Source of the DNA: Xanthomonas cassavae CFBP 4642
Lineage (GTDB): Bacteria; Pseudomonadota; Gammaproteobacteria; Xanthomonadales; Xanthomonadaceae
Assembly (NCBI RefSeq): GCF_000454545.1
Contig: NZ_CM002139.1
Span: 2,591,766 to 2,629,771, forward strand
DNA length: 38,006 nt
Reading direction: 5' to 3'
Notes under the pieces: model-generated
The model's database searches: none
What the model was told of the DNA's origin: nothing
Seen by the model: only the letters and a program-made list of their open reading frames with translations
In this document: in pieces, positions 7,503 to 14,969 of the stretch
Layout of the letters: each line of letters begins with the position of its first letter
Position numbering within the stretch: position 1 is the first letter of the stretch
Translations under genes and position numbers: made by a program

Positions 7503-8451
7503 CCAGACGCTCCACCTGGGGATGGTGGAGGGGCGTGGAAACTGCTTGCTCGGCTGCCACCGGAGTTGCCGTTGCCGGCATGCTGCCTTCCATGACCTGG
7601 CGCGCCTTGTCCAGCTCGCGCAGGAGCCCGTCGTAGTCAGGCAAGTTGGCGTCCCATTCCAGCAGTGTCGAGACGCCGCCGGTCAGTTGCTGCGCAAGTG
7701 CATATAGCTCCCACACGCGGGCGGGCACGGGTTGGTCGTGCGTGTCGACCAGGCAGTCGCCGTATTGCGTCGGTCCTGCCAGGTGGATCTGCACCACCTG
7801 TTGATGCGGCAGCGAGCGAAGATACACCTCTGGGTCGAAGCGATGGTTGTGAGCACTCACATAGACATTGTTGACGTCCAGCAGGATGCCGCAACCGGTG
7901 CTCTCGGCCAGGCGTGACAGAAACTCCCACTCCGGCATGGTCGACGTCTGGAACTGCACATAGCTGGATGGGTTTTCCAGCACCAGCGCTCTGCCGAGCA
8001 CGTCCTGCACCTGCAAAACCCGATCGCGCACATGAACGAGCGACTCTGCATTGAAGGGCAGGGGGAGCAGGTCATGCGAGTTGTGCGAACCGAGTCCGGT
8101 CCAGCACAGATGATCGGACACCCAGACGGCGTTGATGTCTTCCGCAAGCTGTTTGAGCTTGTGCAGGTAAGCGGTGTCGAGCGGGGTGTTCGAACCGATC
8201 GACAAGCTGACGCCATGCATCACGATGGGGACCTCGACCGCCAGCTTGCTCAACATGGCTCGCTGGTAGCCGGCGTCGTCGAGATAGTTCTCGGAAATGA
8301 TTTCGAACCACTCCACCCGCGCTCCCCCGGCCAGGATGGCCGGGAGATGCTGCGGCCGAAGTCCCACACCGAATCCGAGATTGGGTAAGCCCAGTCGGGG
8401 TAGGGCATGCGTTCTTCCATGCCCTGGACATGGTGCGGCTGCGTTGGACAT
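7495..8451 (-). CDS. DUF692 multinuclear non-heme iron oxidative enzyme (MNIO, BufB/MbnB type)
   Basis: The protein has 318 residues from the ATG at 8451; the frame continues to a TTG at 8496 that would overlap the preceding gene. The TIM-barrel metal motifs of DUF692 are present: NLGFGVGLRP and WFEIISENYL at the start, HGVSLSIGS (H79), VSDHLCWTG (D113/H114), LENPSSY (E159), LLDVNNVYV (D192), IHLAGP (H223), DTHDQPV (D236/H238) and LLEWDANLP (E265). MNIOs use two or three iron ions to oxidise cysteine side chains or backbones in Cys-rich RiPP precursors (methanobactin, pearlin, bufferin). The His that usually follows HLAG is Pro here. It lies 22 bases after the ferritin-like/Cys-rich gene and overlaps its DUF2063 partner. 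Family assignment is firm; the product is unknown, with the Cys-rich tail of the upstream protein the natural substrate candidate. Confidence 0.93.
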   Translation of the reverse strand: MSNAAAPCPGHGRTHALPRLGLPNLGFGVGLRPQHLPAILAGGARVEWFEIISENYLDDAGYQRAMLSKLAVEVPIVMHGVSLSIGSNTPLDTAYLHKLKQLAEDINAVWVSDHLCWTGLGSHNSHDLLPLPFNAESLVHVRDRVLQVQDVLGRALVLENPSSYVQFQTSTMPEWEFLSRLAESTGCGILLDVNNVYVSAHNHRFDPEVYLRSLPHQQVVQIHLAGPTQYGDCLVDTHDQPVPARVWELYALAQQLTGGVSTLLEWDANLPDYDGLLRELDKARQVMEGSMPATATPVAAEQAVSTPLHHPQVERLDA

Positions 8452-8473
8452 GCGTGCATCACCATGTCGGCCG

Positions 8474-10537
8474 TCAGGTGGAAGGCGGTAGGGCAATGCG
8501 CAGGTCCGTCGGATTGGGCTTGGTGCCAGGCGGCAGTTGGCGGTTGGCCATGACCTTCTCGAACGCCTGCCATGCGATATCGTAGACCGAATCGCCCACA
8601 GCGAAGGGCAGTTCCGCTATTGGCGTGGGAGTATTATCCGAACCAGTGAAATCGAACAGTTCCATCGTGCCGGCGGTGGGATACAGCTGCGAGGCGGAAA
8701 TGGGCACGGCGCATCCACCCAACCCTGCGCATTTGTTGTCTGCGGGCGCGCTGAAGAAGTCCGGCAGACCGCAGCTGCCACCTACCGCAGCAGCACGTGG
8801 CGCAGATTGGCCACAGCCGCCGCGTCCTCCGATCGACTGCGAGCAGTTGCCGCCTCCGCTCACCGAATGAGCAAAACCGCAGCCTCCCTGGGTGGCGCAG
8901 GTGTTGGAGCCCTTGCAGCTGTGATAGATGGCCGGCGCCGCACAGTTCCCGCCGGATGCATCCAGTGCCAGGCCCTGGCAGGCATGTTGCAGGGCGCTGA
9001 TCGGCTGCGCCGCCACTCCTTGCCGCAGGGTTGGCGCGCTGCCATACACGGCCCAATACAACCCCATGCGGTCACCCGAACCGACCATGGAAGGGAACGG
9101 GAAGTCGACAGACAGATCGCCCCAGGATTTGGTCAGCACGGTGGTGATGCCGGCAAGCGCGCCCTGTGCGACATTGTCCAACCCGACCGGATCAACCAGC
9201 TTCAAGTTGTTGAGCGCAGTCGCCACCTCCGACGGCTTGGGGATGGTGGTCGGTGCGGTGGCGGGGTCGAAGTCGGCACCGGTGAGCAGCGCCTCTGTCC
9301 AGACGTTGCCGGACACTGCGTGCCATTCACTCCACGTCTCCACCTGGTCGACCAGATCAAGCAGTTGCTCGAAGCGCTCGTAATGATCCTGCCCGCCATT
9401 GCTCGATCGCGCAGCCGCATCTGCCGAGGGGGCGGGCTCACCGCTATCGGTGTAGGACGGATAGTTGTTGGCTAATGCCGCTTCGTCGGGCTGGAACTGC
9501 ACGATCACGCTGTTGAGGGTCGCAAGCGTGGCGCCCGTCTCCAGTGCGCGCTCGTGGATCATGCCCAGGAACGCGCTGGTGGTTTGCCAGTCGATCCCAC
9601 CTTCGCCTTGATCGCAGATGGCATACATCATGTAGATGGCCTGCGCTGCGGCGGCCAGGGACTGCGTTTCGGTGATCTGGGTGTTGAGCTGCGGGTATTC
9701 TTTTTGGATCTTGCTGGTGACGCCATTGAACAAATCGCGCTGACCTGTGGGGCCTGCAAACACCTTTTCCCACAAGGTCTGGCCGTCTTCGTATTTGAGC
9801 GTGATGTATTGGAAGATGCAAAAATACATCCAGCCGATGGTCCCGAATTTCGGCAGGTCCACTTCCGTATTCGTCGCAGTCCAGCCATTGAACGGCACGG
9901 TCGGGAAATAGGTTGTTTCAAGCACCGAGGGCTTGATCTTGACGCGTGCAGTATCGTGGTTTTCCTCGATCACCGTAAACAGCGCCACTTGCGCGTCCGT
10001 CAATCCTGCAAGGTCGACAGTCAATCCGCTACCCACTGTGCCGTCTTCCAGGTCTTGCAGATCGATGATATGCGGAATGACGGTTTGCGACGGGCCGTAG
10101 CAGATCCAGTTGTGGTTGGCGTCCTGGAGCAGCGGGCTGTTGAACGTCGGGGTAACACCGACCGCGCCACACAGATTTGCGGCCATCTGAAGATGCAGCA
10201 TCTCATCGATAAACACGGAGAACAGCAAGTTATAGGCGCGTTGCGGAGCAGTCGTCTCAGGCGGAGCGCCCACCGGTAGCGTTCCGGTCGCCATGCCCGG
10301 CCAGCGGCGGCCTTTGTAATAGGAAATGCCGTTGGCATTGATCGCGTGCGTGCCCTGGATGGATTTCATCGTGCACATATACAGCGGCACGGTGAAGAGC
10401 TCTACATTCACCGCAGCCTGGACCAAGGCCTGCAGTGCGGCTTTGTCGGCGTCGAGGTTCGAAAGGGGCTGGTTGACGATCTGGCGGGGAGTGCTGGAAA
10501 TGACTCCCGATAGGGCATGCGTTTCGGTCGCGCTCAT
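8474..10537 (-). CDS. Ferritin-like (VioB/RebD-type) protein with Cys-rich C-terminal tail
   Basis: The protein has 687 residues. The ATG at 10537 is chosen because GGAGAAGG lies five bases upstream; an in-frame ATG at 10552 overlaps that site. Residues ~30-330 resemble the ferritin-like iminophenyl-pyruvate dimer synthase domain (PF12902). A helix carries NVELFTVPLY (E46) and another FIDEMLHLQMAANL (E112, H115), a plausible carboxylate/His metal site, followed by WMYFCIFQYITLKYE. Residues ~370-510 form a second, mostly helical region. Residues 520-609 hold ten cysteines with repeats of the form C-x(3-6)-GGC-G/A (NTCATQGGCGF, GGRGGCGQ, KCAGLGGCAVP), then a ~75-residue Cys-free end. No signal peptide is seen. 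It is the first gene of the operon with the DUF692 enzyme, DUF2063 partner and PSD-like protein. I infer that the tail is the MNIO substrate and the N-terminus an enzyme or metal carrier. Confidence 0.8.
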   Translation of the reverse strand: MSATETHALSGVISSTPRQIVNQPLSNLDADKAALQALVQAAVNVELFTVPLYMCTMKSIQGTHAINANGISYYKGRRWPGMATGTLPVGAPPETTAPQRAYNLLFSVFIDEMLHLQMAANLCGAVGVTPTFNSPLLQDANHNWICYGPSQTVIPHIIDLQDLEDGTVGSGLTVDLAGLTDAQVALFTVIEENHDTARVKIKPSVLETTYFPTVPFNGWTATNTEVDLPKFGTIGWMYFCIFQYITLKYEDGQTLWEKVFAGPTGQRDLFNGVTSKIQKEYPQLNTQITETQSLAAAAQAIYMMYAICDQGEGGIDWQTTSAFLGMIHERALETGATLATLNSVIVQFQPDEAALANNYPSYTDSGEPAPSADAAARSSNGGQDHYERFEQLLDLVDQVETWSEWHAVSGNVWTEALLTGADFDPATAPTTIPKPSEVATALNNLKLVDPVGLDNVAQGALAGITTVLTKSWGDLSVDFPFPSMVGSGDRMGLYWAVYGSAPTLRQGVAAQPISALQHACQGLALDASGGNCAAPAIYHSCKGSNTCATQGGCGFAHSVSGGGNCSQSIGGRGGCGQSAPRAAAVGGSCGLPDFFSAPADNKCAGLGGCAVPISASQLYPTAGTMELFDFTGSDNTPTPIAELPFAVGDSVYDIAWQAFEKVMANRQLPPGTKPNPTDLRIALPPST
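8711..8980 (-). other. Cys-rich putative MNIO substrate segment inside the ferritin-like gene
   Basis: Within residues 520-609 of the upstream protein the cysteines occur as HAC, GNCAAP, HSCKG, NTCATQGGCG, GNCSQ, GGCGQ, GSCGL and KCAGLGGCA. Glycine flanks nearly every one. This resembles the Gly/Cys repeats of known DUF692 substrates (for example EGKCG repeats) more than a disulfide-bonded domain. No separate short Cys-rich ORF was seen in the operon. Confidence 0.6.
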
Positions 10538-10862
10538 ACAAACCTTCTCCATAGTGTCCTAGCATTTGGCTGGGTGGCGAGATTGCATGCATCTGAAGCG
10601 CATCCATCCGTCCCAGTGGCGACGAAAACTGCATCCGTTCGCGCAGTCCTTGCGTCTAGGCTCATTGGGAGATCGAGGGCGCTCTTTTGGTTTCTTGAGA
10701 CCCTCTGGAGATGTCGTAGGTTGCTTCGACGTATATGCCCGGCTCCGGGGCGAGTCAATTGCCCAGTGCGCCTGGAAATGACAATGCGTGATCAAGCCGA
10801 CCGGGATTCCGTGACCTAGCACATCTGTGGCACCGCCAGGCACATAGGGTGCCGTGCCGGCA
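10538..10862. promoter_or_regulatory. Upstream region of the MNIO operon
   Basis: A 325-base gene-free stretch between the start of the Cys-rich operon and the end of the prophage repressor ORF. The leftward promoter of the operon should lie here. The only element I can support is the GGAGAAGG ribosome site at its left edge. I see no coding sequence, repeat or recognisable metal-responsive operator. Confidence 0.4.
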
Positions 10863-11357
10863 TCAATTCAGTCGTTGGCCTTGAACGATGAGTCTCGCAC
10901 TGACTTCGACCTGAGCGCTTGAGCCCGGTTCCAGACCTGCCACATCCGAGTTCATGCCGCACTCCAATACATTTCGCATAATGTATAGAGGGTCGGTTAT
11001 CACGACCGGCGAGAGGGCCGCCAGCAGCGCCTCATGCGCCCCTGCGTGCATGCCGACTGCCACCAGTGCGAGCGCCCCGATCACCGTAGTGACCGGGGAC
11101 AGTCTGTCCCACAGCGCACTCCACGCCTTCTTCTCTGCCGGCGATGCTGCCTCTTCCTGGCGCACCTTCACGGCCAACGCCGGATCGGCCTGTGCCAGTT
11201 CAATGAGCGCCATTAGGTGTGTGTCTGTGATCTTGCCGCCTTTGCGCCACACCGAAACCGAATTCCGCGACACGCCAAGCGACAGCGCAACACTGTTGTC
11301 TGAGTCGCGCGAGCATGCTTTGCGCGCCGTGTCAAGTAATTTATTTATGGTGTCCAC
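10863..11357 (-). CDS. Filamentous phage repressor-like protein, C-terminus exchanged by integration
   Basis: The protein has 164 residues as integrated. The N-terminus is a small helix-turn-helix domain (SVALSLGVSRNSVSVWRKGG, residues ~22-41), then a linker and a hydrophobic segment (TTVIGALALVAVG), the plan of the Cf1/XacF1-type regulator encoded leftward in these phages. The att core (10973-10987) lies inside the frame and encodes YIMR. Beyond it the last ~35 residues (NVLECGMNSDVAGLEPG...) come from the host side. In the circular phage the frame would instead continue from 17486 to 17410 with a second hydrophobic segment, giving 153 residues and an ATGA overlap with the next leftward gene. 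It probably represses the rightward phage genes through the GACA/TGTC repeats in 11358-11430. The regulator class is likely; exact function is inferred. Confidence 0.8.
   Translation of the reverse strand: MDTINKLLDTARKACSRDSDNSVALSLGVSRNSVSVWRKGGKITDTHLMALIELAQADPALAVKVRQEEAASPAEKKAWSALWDRLSPVTTVIGALALVAVGMHAGAHEALLAALSPVVITDPLYIMRNVLECGMNSDVAGLEPGSSAQVEVSARLIVQGQRLN
10971..10998. other. attL: dif-type XerC arm plus phage arm
   Basis: ATTTCGCATAA (XerC-type arm, 10971-10981) and central TGTATA (10982-10987) match the gammaproteobacterial dif consensus. The right arm, GAGGGTCGGTT, does not resemble a XerD site. This is what is expected of phages carrying only a XerC-side half site. Confidence 0.85.
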
Positions 11358-11482
11358 GTCATATACCGTTTGACATAAGTGTCCTTTCTCATGTTACATG
11401 CACCTCGTGTCCTACGCCGTATGACACCGCGCCCCCGGCTCCCCTCCGGGGTCCGCGTCAAGGGGCAGGGGATAGGGGCTTC
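11358..11482. promoter_or_regulatory. Phage early regulatory region with GACA/TGTC repeats
   Basis: The gap between the divergent repressor and rightward genes contains GACATAAGTGTC (11372-11383) and the inverted repeat GTGTC-N11-GACAC (11407-11427). GTGTCC recurs at about 11351, 11379 and 11407. These spaced repeats look like operators for the adjacent HTH protein. A CCCCGG/CCGGGG stem at 11433-11451 follows. Promoter boxes could not be fixed. Confidence 0.5.
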
Positions 11483-11755
11483 ATGGACACAAACGCACTT
11501 GCACTGATCGGCGCTTCCGCGCTGACCGTGATTGTCGGCCTCGCCCGATTGGTCGCCTGGATTCTTGACCGTCGCGCCGAAGCTGCGCTGCGCGCACACC
11601 GCGAACAGGTCTTCATCATCGAAAGCTACGCCGATCTGGTCGCATCGTCTTTGGCGGTGGACTACGTTGATCCCTGTGTAGCTGCTGCTGAGGAACGCGC
11701 CGAACTCATGGCGGATGCGACCTCTGGCTATTGGTATGGGCGGTCCGTCGCATGA
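11483..11755 (+). CDS. Small phage membrane protein, unknown function
   Basis: The protein has 90 residues from the ATG at 11483, the first plausible start after the regulatory region. The N-terminal ~27 residues form one hydrophobic helix (ALIGASALTVIVGLARLVAW), followed by a charged Arg/Glu-rich cytoplasmic-looking helix and an Asp/Glu-rich end. I do not recognise a family. It overlaps the next gene by four bases (ATGA), showing it is part of the rightward phage operon upstream of rep. Confidence 0.7.
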   Translation: MDTNALALIGASALTVIVGLARLVAWILDRRAEAALRAHREQVFIIESYADLVASSLAVDYVDPCVAAAEERAELMADATSGYWYGRSVA

Positions 11756-11925
11756 AGGAGTTCGCAAAGTGCATCGGCTACGTGTGGGCGCTCGCTGCCT
11801 TCATCTCCCTTTTCATCATCGGTGCCTACTACCTGCCTGAGCCGTGGACATGGGTCTGTGGCGTGTTCTTGTTCCTGACGCCTGCCGGTCTGATCGCGTA
11901 TTTCTCCGGTGTCGGCCATGACTGA
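11752..11925 (+). CDS. Small two-helix phage membrane protein
   Basis: The protein has 57 residues starting in the ATGA overlap with the preceding gene. Two hydrophobic segments (IGYVWALAAFISLFIIGAYY and WVCGVFLFLTPAGLIAYF) separated by LPEPWT make it an integral membrane hairpin. The function is unknown. Position between the regulatory region and rep is typical of accessory genes in Xanthomonas inoviruses. Confidence 0.65.
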   Translation: MKEFAKCIGYVWALAAFISLFIIGAYYLPEPWTWVCGVFLFLTPAGLIAYFSGVGHD

Positions 11926-12094
11926 CGCTCCGTCTGTGCAGTGGCTCATCTCCGCTGCTCGTGTGCACGGCGGTCCACGCATTTACGTGTTGACCATCGT
12001 CGTCAACGGCAATGCTGTCGAACAGAGTTATTTCGCATCGCGCACCGATGCTGCCGATGCCCGTGATGCTGCCATGGAGTTCTATCGTGGCTGA
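11918..12094 (+). CDS. Small phage protein, unknown
   Basis: The protein has 58 residues from the ATG at 11918, overlapping the previous stop by eight bases; an upstream GTG at 11909 is possible. Its soluble sequence contains the motif [20 protein letters not shown] followed by an Ala/Asp-rich helix. It overlaps the GTG start of rep by eight bases, so translation of the chain appears coupled. I do not recognise a family. Confidence 0.6.
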   Translation: MTDAPSVQWLISAARVHGGPRIYVLTIVVNGNAVEQSYFASRTDAADARDAAMEFYRG

Positions 12095-13127
12095 CGGCAC
12101 GTGCTCTTTCTGCGGCGACACCACTGCCTATTTTTTCCCAGGCCGGTTGTGCCTTGCATGCACCTCGAAAAACGCACGGATTCGAATGCAGGAACAGCCC
12201 ACGCAATCGCGTGAGTTGTCCGCTTTCGATGCATCTGTTGGCGTCATGCAGGCCGCTACGCGCCGCACTGAAATCGCCGCAGAGAAGATCCAAAAGAACA
12301 AGCGTGTGGTCGGCACAAGCGTGCGTGAGTTCGACGCTGCCCATCCGATCGCATTGACCGCTGAGGGCCAGCGCGCAGCGCTGGCCCTTGGGCTTGTCCA
12401 TTACAAAACAAGTGACACGCGGGCCTCTTCGACCGGCACCGTGACCATCGAAATCGACCCGCTGCAAGCGCGGGCGCAACGGCTGCGAAAGTCCGTGATT
12501 ACCGGAGCACGTCTGCATGACCAGGAAGCGAAAAAAGGCTCCTTCCGTGGTGCGTGGTATTTCCTCACGCTCACCTACCGTGATGGAAGCGACAGCAGCC
12601 CTCGTGACGTTAGCGAACTATTTAAACGCATGCGCGGCCACTTCAATCGCCTTAAATCTGGGCGCGCACGGTGGAACCGTGAAAGCTTTCGTTACGTATG
12701 GGTCGGAGAGCTCACCCAGCGATTCCGTCCGCACTACCACGTGATGCTGTGGGTTCCCACTGGCATGTATTTCGGCAAGGTCGATCAACGCGGCTGGTGG
12801 CCACATGGCACAACGCAAATTGAGAAAGCCCGCAACTGCGTCGGGTATCTCGCGAAATACGCGAGCAAGTTCACTGCCCTTACAGCTGGAGCTTTTCCCA
12901 AAGGCTTCCGCACCCATGGCATTGGTGGACTTGATACCGAATCCAAGCGCGAGTTGCGCTGGTGGAAAGCCCCGAAAGATGCGCGTGAAGCTCTCGGCGG
13001 GGAAGCGGATATCCGCAAAGTAAAGGGCGGATGGTTCGACAGGCTTACCGGAGAGTTCTGGCCGTCTCCGTGGAAAGTCACATTCATTTTCGGCCGGACA
13101 TTCGCCTGGAAGGTAGTCCAACTATGA
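12087..13127 (+). CDS. gII: Phage rolling-circle replication initiator (Rep, gII equivalent)
   Basis: The protein has 346 residues from the GTG at 12087, overlapping the previous gene. The N-terminus carries a zinc-ribbon-like CSFCGD...CLAC set (residues ~5-28). The HUH endonuclease fold is shown by YFLTLTYRD (motif 1), RPHYHVMLW with H216 and H218 (motif 2), and the two tyrosines Y254-LAK-Y258 in [10 protein letters not shown] (motif 3), the two-Tyr arrangement of phage Rep proteins. It nicks the double-stranded replicative form at the plus origin and stays attached to the 5' end during rolling-circle synthesis. It shares an ATGA with the ssDNA-binding gene downstream. The family is clear. 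Confidence 0.9.
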   Translation: MADGTCSFCGDTTAYFFPGRLCLACTSKNARIRMQEQPTQSRELSAFDASVGVMQAATRRTEIAAEKIQKNKRVVGTSVREFDAAHPIALTAEGQRAALALGLVHYKTSDTRASSTGTVTIEIDPLQARAQRLRKSVITGARLHDQEAKKGSFRGAWYFLTLTYRDGSDSSPRDVSELFKRMRGHFNRLKSGRARWNRESFRYVWVGELTQRFRPHYHVMLWVPTGMYFGKVDQRGWWPHGTTQIEKARNCVGYLAKYASKFTALTAGAFPKGFRTHGIGGLDTESKRELRWWKAPKDAREALGGEADIRKVKGGWFDRLTGEFWPSPWKVTFIFGRTFAWKVVQL

Positions 13128-13420
13128 AAGTCCAAGTCATGAGTTCCGCTGTCGCTGTTCGTTCCTTCCCTGCGCGCGAGGGTAAGCCCGCGACGCATTT
13201 CCGTGAGCAGACCGCAGCGGTGTTGCGGGAGGGAGATTTCCCGCTGCCGTTCACCATTGGCCTTGATGAGGATCAACCCCCTTACGGCGAGGGCTTTTAC
13301 ATCATCGATCCCAAGTCGTTGCAGAACAATAAATTCGGCGGTCTCGAGTTTGGCCGTCGCATCCGGCTGGTGCCTGATCTCACTGCAAGGCTGCAACAGC
13401 AGCCCGCAAAGGCCGGCTAA
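13124..13420 (+). CDS. gV: Phage ssDNA-binding protein (gV equivalent)
   Basis: The protein has 98 residues starting in the ATGA overlap with rep. It is small, beta-rich and soluble ([40 protein letters not shown]), which matches the size and position of the helix-destabilising protein that coats phage single strands in XacF1/Cf1-type phages and switches replication to virion export. Assignment rests on gene order and size more than on a motif. Confidence 0.8.
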   Translation: MKVQVMSSAVAVRSFPAREGKPATHFREQTAAVLREGDFPLPFTIGLDEDQPPYGEGFYIIDPKSLQNNKFGGLEFGRRIRLVPDLTARLQQQPAKAG

Positions 13421-13423
13421 TCC

Positions 13424-13675
13424 ATGGCGATGTGCGTAGCCCTGCAAGCGGACGGCACGTTGGTGCCCACCGGCCAATCGGTTGGCGAGTGCAGCGGCTA
13501 CGTACTCGTCAGTGGTAGCGAATACAGCGTGTATGCGCTGGTGCAAGAAGCGTTCGCAATGCCCAGCAAGGAGGACGCCGTAGCGTGGTCCACCGGCTGC
13601 TGTGGCCTTGTGATCGTGTGGTTCGTCCTGGGACGCCTCGCCGGCAGCGTCGCAGGCATGTTCAACGACCGGTAA
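13424..13675 (+). CDS. Small phage membrane protein, possible minor coat protein
   Basis: The protein has 83 residues from the ATG at 13424. A Cys-containing N-terminal half is followed by one hydrophobic segment (GCCGLVIVWFVLGRLAGSVA) and a short basic/acidic end. It sits between the ssDNA-binding protein and the major coat protein, where inoviruses encode the small tip proteins (gVII/gIX). That role is inference from position. Confidence 0.65.
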   Translation: MAMCVALQADGTLVPTGQSVGECSGYVLVSGSEYSVYALVQEAFAMPSKEDAVAWSTGCCGLVIVWFVLGRLAGSVAGMFNDR

Positions 13676-13703
13676 ATCAATCAATCAATGAGGAGAGTTA
13701 AAC

Positions 13704-13832
13704 ATGGGTGACATTCTGGCTGGCGTGAGCGGTGCTGAAGCTGCAACCGCGATGATCGCAGCGGCCGCAATCATTGCCTTGGTGGGCTTCACCAAGTGGG
13801 GTGCTAAGAAGGTTGCAAGCTTCTTCGGCTAA
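13704..13832 (+). CDS. gVIII: Major coat protein (gVIII equivalent)
   Basis: The protein has 42 residues, with AGGAGAG nine bases before the ATG. It has the three-part layout of inovirus coat proteins: a short N-terminal amphipathic part (MGDILAGVSGAEAATA), a hydrophobic core (MIAAAAIIALVGF) and a basic C-terminus (TKWGAKKVASFFG) that contacts DNA. No signal peptide is present, as in other Xanthomonas filamentous phages. It is followed at once by a strong terminator. Confidence is high from size, layout and position. Confidence 0.93.
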   Translation: MGDILAGVSGAEAATAMIAAAAIIALVGFTKWGAKKVASFFG

Positions 13833-13846
13833 TTGTGGTGAGGGTA

Positions 13847-13877
13847 GGGCGGCGCTTCGGTGTCGCCCTCTCTCTTT
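13847..13877 (+). terminator. Terminator after the major coat gene
   Basis: GGGCGGCGC, a TTCG tetraloop and GTGTCGCCC form a nine-pair stem with two G-T wobbles, followed by TCTCTCTTT. A terminator after gene VIII is a standard inovirus feature that keeps coat expression high relative to downstream genes. Confidence 0.85.
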
Positions 13878-13889
13878 CAGGGTAGGGCG

Positions 13890-13964
13890 ATGATCGTTCT
13901 CTTGTTCTGTGGATTTATGGGCGCGCTGTGTGGGTGGGCAGGCGTCAAGGGTTTAGACGCGTGA
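13890..13964 (+). CDS. 24-residue hydrophobic phage peptide
   Basis: A 24-codon ORF (begins [19 protein letters not shown]) whose stop overlaps the GTG start of gIII in a GTGA junction. The peptide is almost wholly hydrophobic and would span the membrane once. Its size and position suit a leader for translational coupling or a very small tip protein. The evidence is only the open frame, the hydrophobicity and the overlap. Confidence 0.4.
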   Translation: MIVLLFCGFMGALCGWAGVKGLDA

Positions 13965-14959
13965 TAACTGTTCGCCTTGTCGCGTGCATCCTTGCGGGTG
14001 CGTTCTGGTCATGCGCGTTTAGCGCCAATGCCGCCATGTGTAGAGATTCGGCTGACGCCTGCGATCAAGGGCAGGCGTTTTTGGCTGCTCGCATGCTGGC
14101 CGATCAGCGCGGCGTTGATTTGTGCAAGCTAGTCGGCGGTTCCAATTCGCTTTACAAGGGGCCGGATGTTGTTGCCGACAGTGCTGGCATTTATAACGCA
14201 CAGGCGACGTGTAGCATTGGTGGGCCTGCTAGTGCTGGTTCTACGTTTTACAGCAAAACGTGTGCCCAGCGTCCCCCGTTGATTGGTGCGTCTTCTTCCG
14301 ATGGCAGCGGTTTTAGCTGCGATGACGGCTGCTTCTACAACTTCACTGTTGGTGCTTCAGGCGGCAGCGGCATGTATCCCAGCGGTGCCACTTGCTCCGC
14401 AGGCGACGCGCCGCCTTCTACTCCGGGCGATGACGGCGGTGATGGTGACGGCGGCAGCGATGGTGGTGGAGATGGTGGCAGTGACGGTGGTGGAGACGGT
14501 GGAAGCGATGGCGGTGGTGACGGCGGCAGTGATGGTGGTGGAGACGGTGGCAGTGATGGCGGTGGCGACGGCGACGGCGATGGTGATGGCGACGGCGACG
14601 GCGACGGTGACGGTGATACTCCTGGCGATGGTGACGGCACTACGCCCGGTGAGGGTGAAGGCGGTGAGGGCGCTCCCATGTCCGAGCTCTACAAAAAAAG
14701 CGGCAAGACTGTTGAGTCTGTGCTGAGCAAATTCAATACGCAGGTGCGTGGCACGCCCATGGTCGCCGGCATCACGGACTTCATGACCGTGCCCTCGGGT
14801 GGATCGTGTCCGGTGTTTTCGCTGCGCGCGTCGAAGTTTTGGGACGCCATGACGATCAATTTTCACTGCGGCGGCGATTTCCTGGCGTTCTTGCGCGCGG
14901 CGGGCTGGGTGATCCTCGCGATTGCTGCGTACGCTGCTCTTCGCATTGCTGTGACCTGA
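13961..14959 (+). CDS. gIII: Phage adsorption / minor coat protein (gIII equivalent)
   Basis: The protein has 332 residues from the GTG at 13961. That start is chosen because it puts a signal peptide ([19 protein letters not shown], cleavage near ANA-AMC) exactly at the N-terminus. Residues ~30-150 form a Cys-rich receptor-binding region. Residues ~157-237 are a flexible linker of [10 protein letters not shown] repeats, the counterpart of the glycine linkers of pIII. The C-terminal domain ends in a membrane anchor ([20 protein letters not shown]). It sits at the virion tip and mediates attachment, probably to a type IV pilus; the receptor is inferred from relatives. Confidence 0.88.
   Translation: MITVRLVACILAGAFWSCAFSANAAMCRDSADACDQGQAFLAARMLADQRGVDLCKLVGGSNSLYKGPDVVADSAGIYNAQATCSIGGPASAGSTFYSKTCAQRPPLIGASSSDGSGFSCDDGCFYNFTVGASGGSGMYPSGATCSAGDAPPSTPGDDGGDGDGGSDGGGDGGSDGGGDGGSDGGGDGGSDGGGDGGSDGGGDGDGDGDGDGDGDGDGDTPGDGDGTTPGEGEGGEGAPMSELYKKSGKTVESVLSKFNTQVRGTPMVAGITDFMTVPSGGSCPVFSLRASKFWDAMTINFHCGGDFLAFLRAAGWVILAIAAYAALRIAVT
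14429..14671 (+). repeat. Tandem Gly-Asp codon repeat in gIII
   Basis: Imperfect tandem repeats of about 24 bases coding DGGSDGGG, then short GAC-GGC alternations, make up the flexible linker. Repeats like these can change in copy number by slippage, altering linker length without breaking the frame when the unit is a multiple of three. Confidence 0.85.
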
Positions 14960-14969
14960 GGACGACGAT

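Noticed and set aside
5305..10537. Reading the operon as violacein/rebeccamycin-type biosynthesis because of the VioB-like fold
   Set aside because: No tryptophan oxidase (VioA/RebO), monooxygenase or chromopyrrolate-type partner is present; the DUF692/DUF2063 pair points to cysteine modification.
14429..14671. Repeats in gIII considered as a CRISPR array
   Set aside because: There are no unique spacers; the units are in-frame glycine-aspartate codons inside a phage gene.
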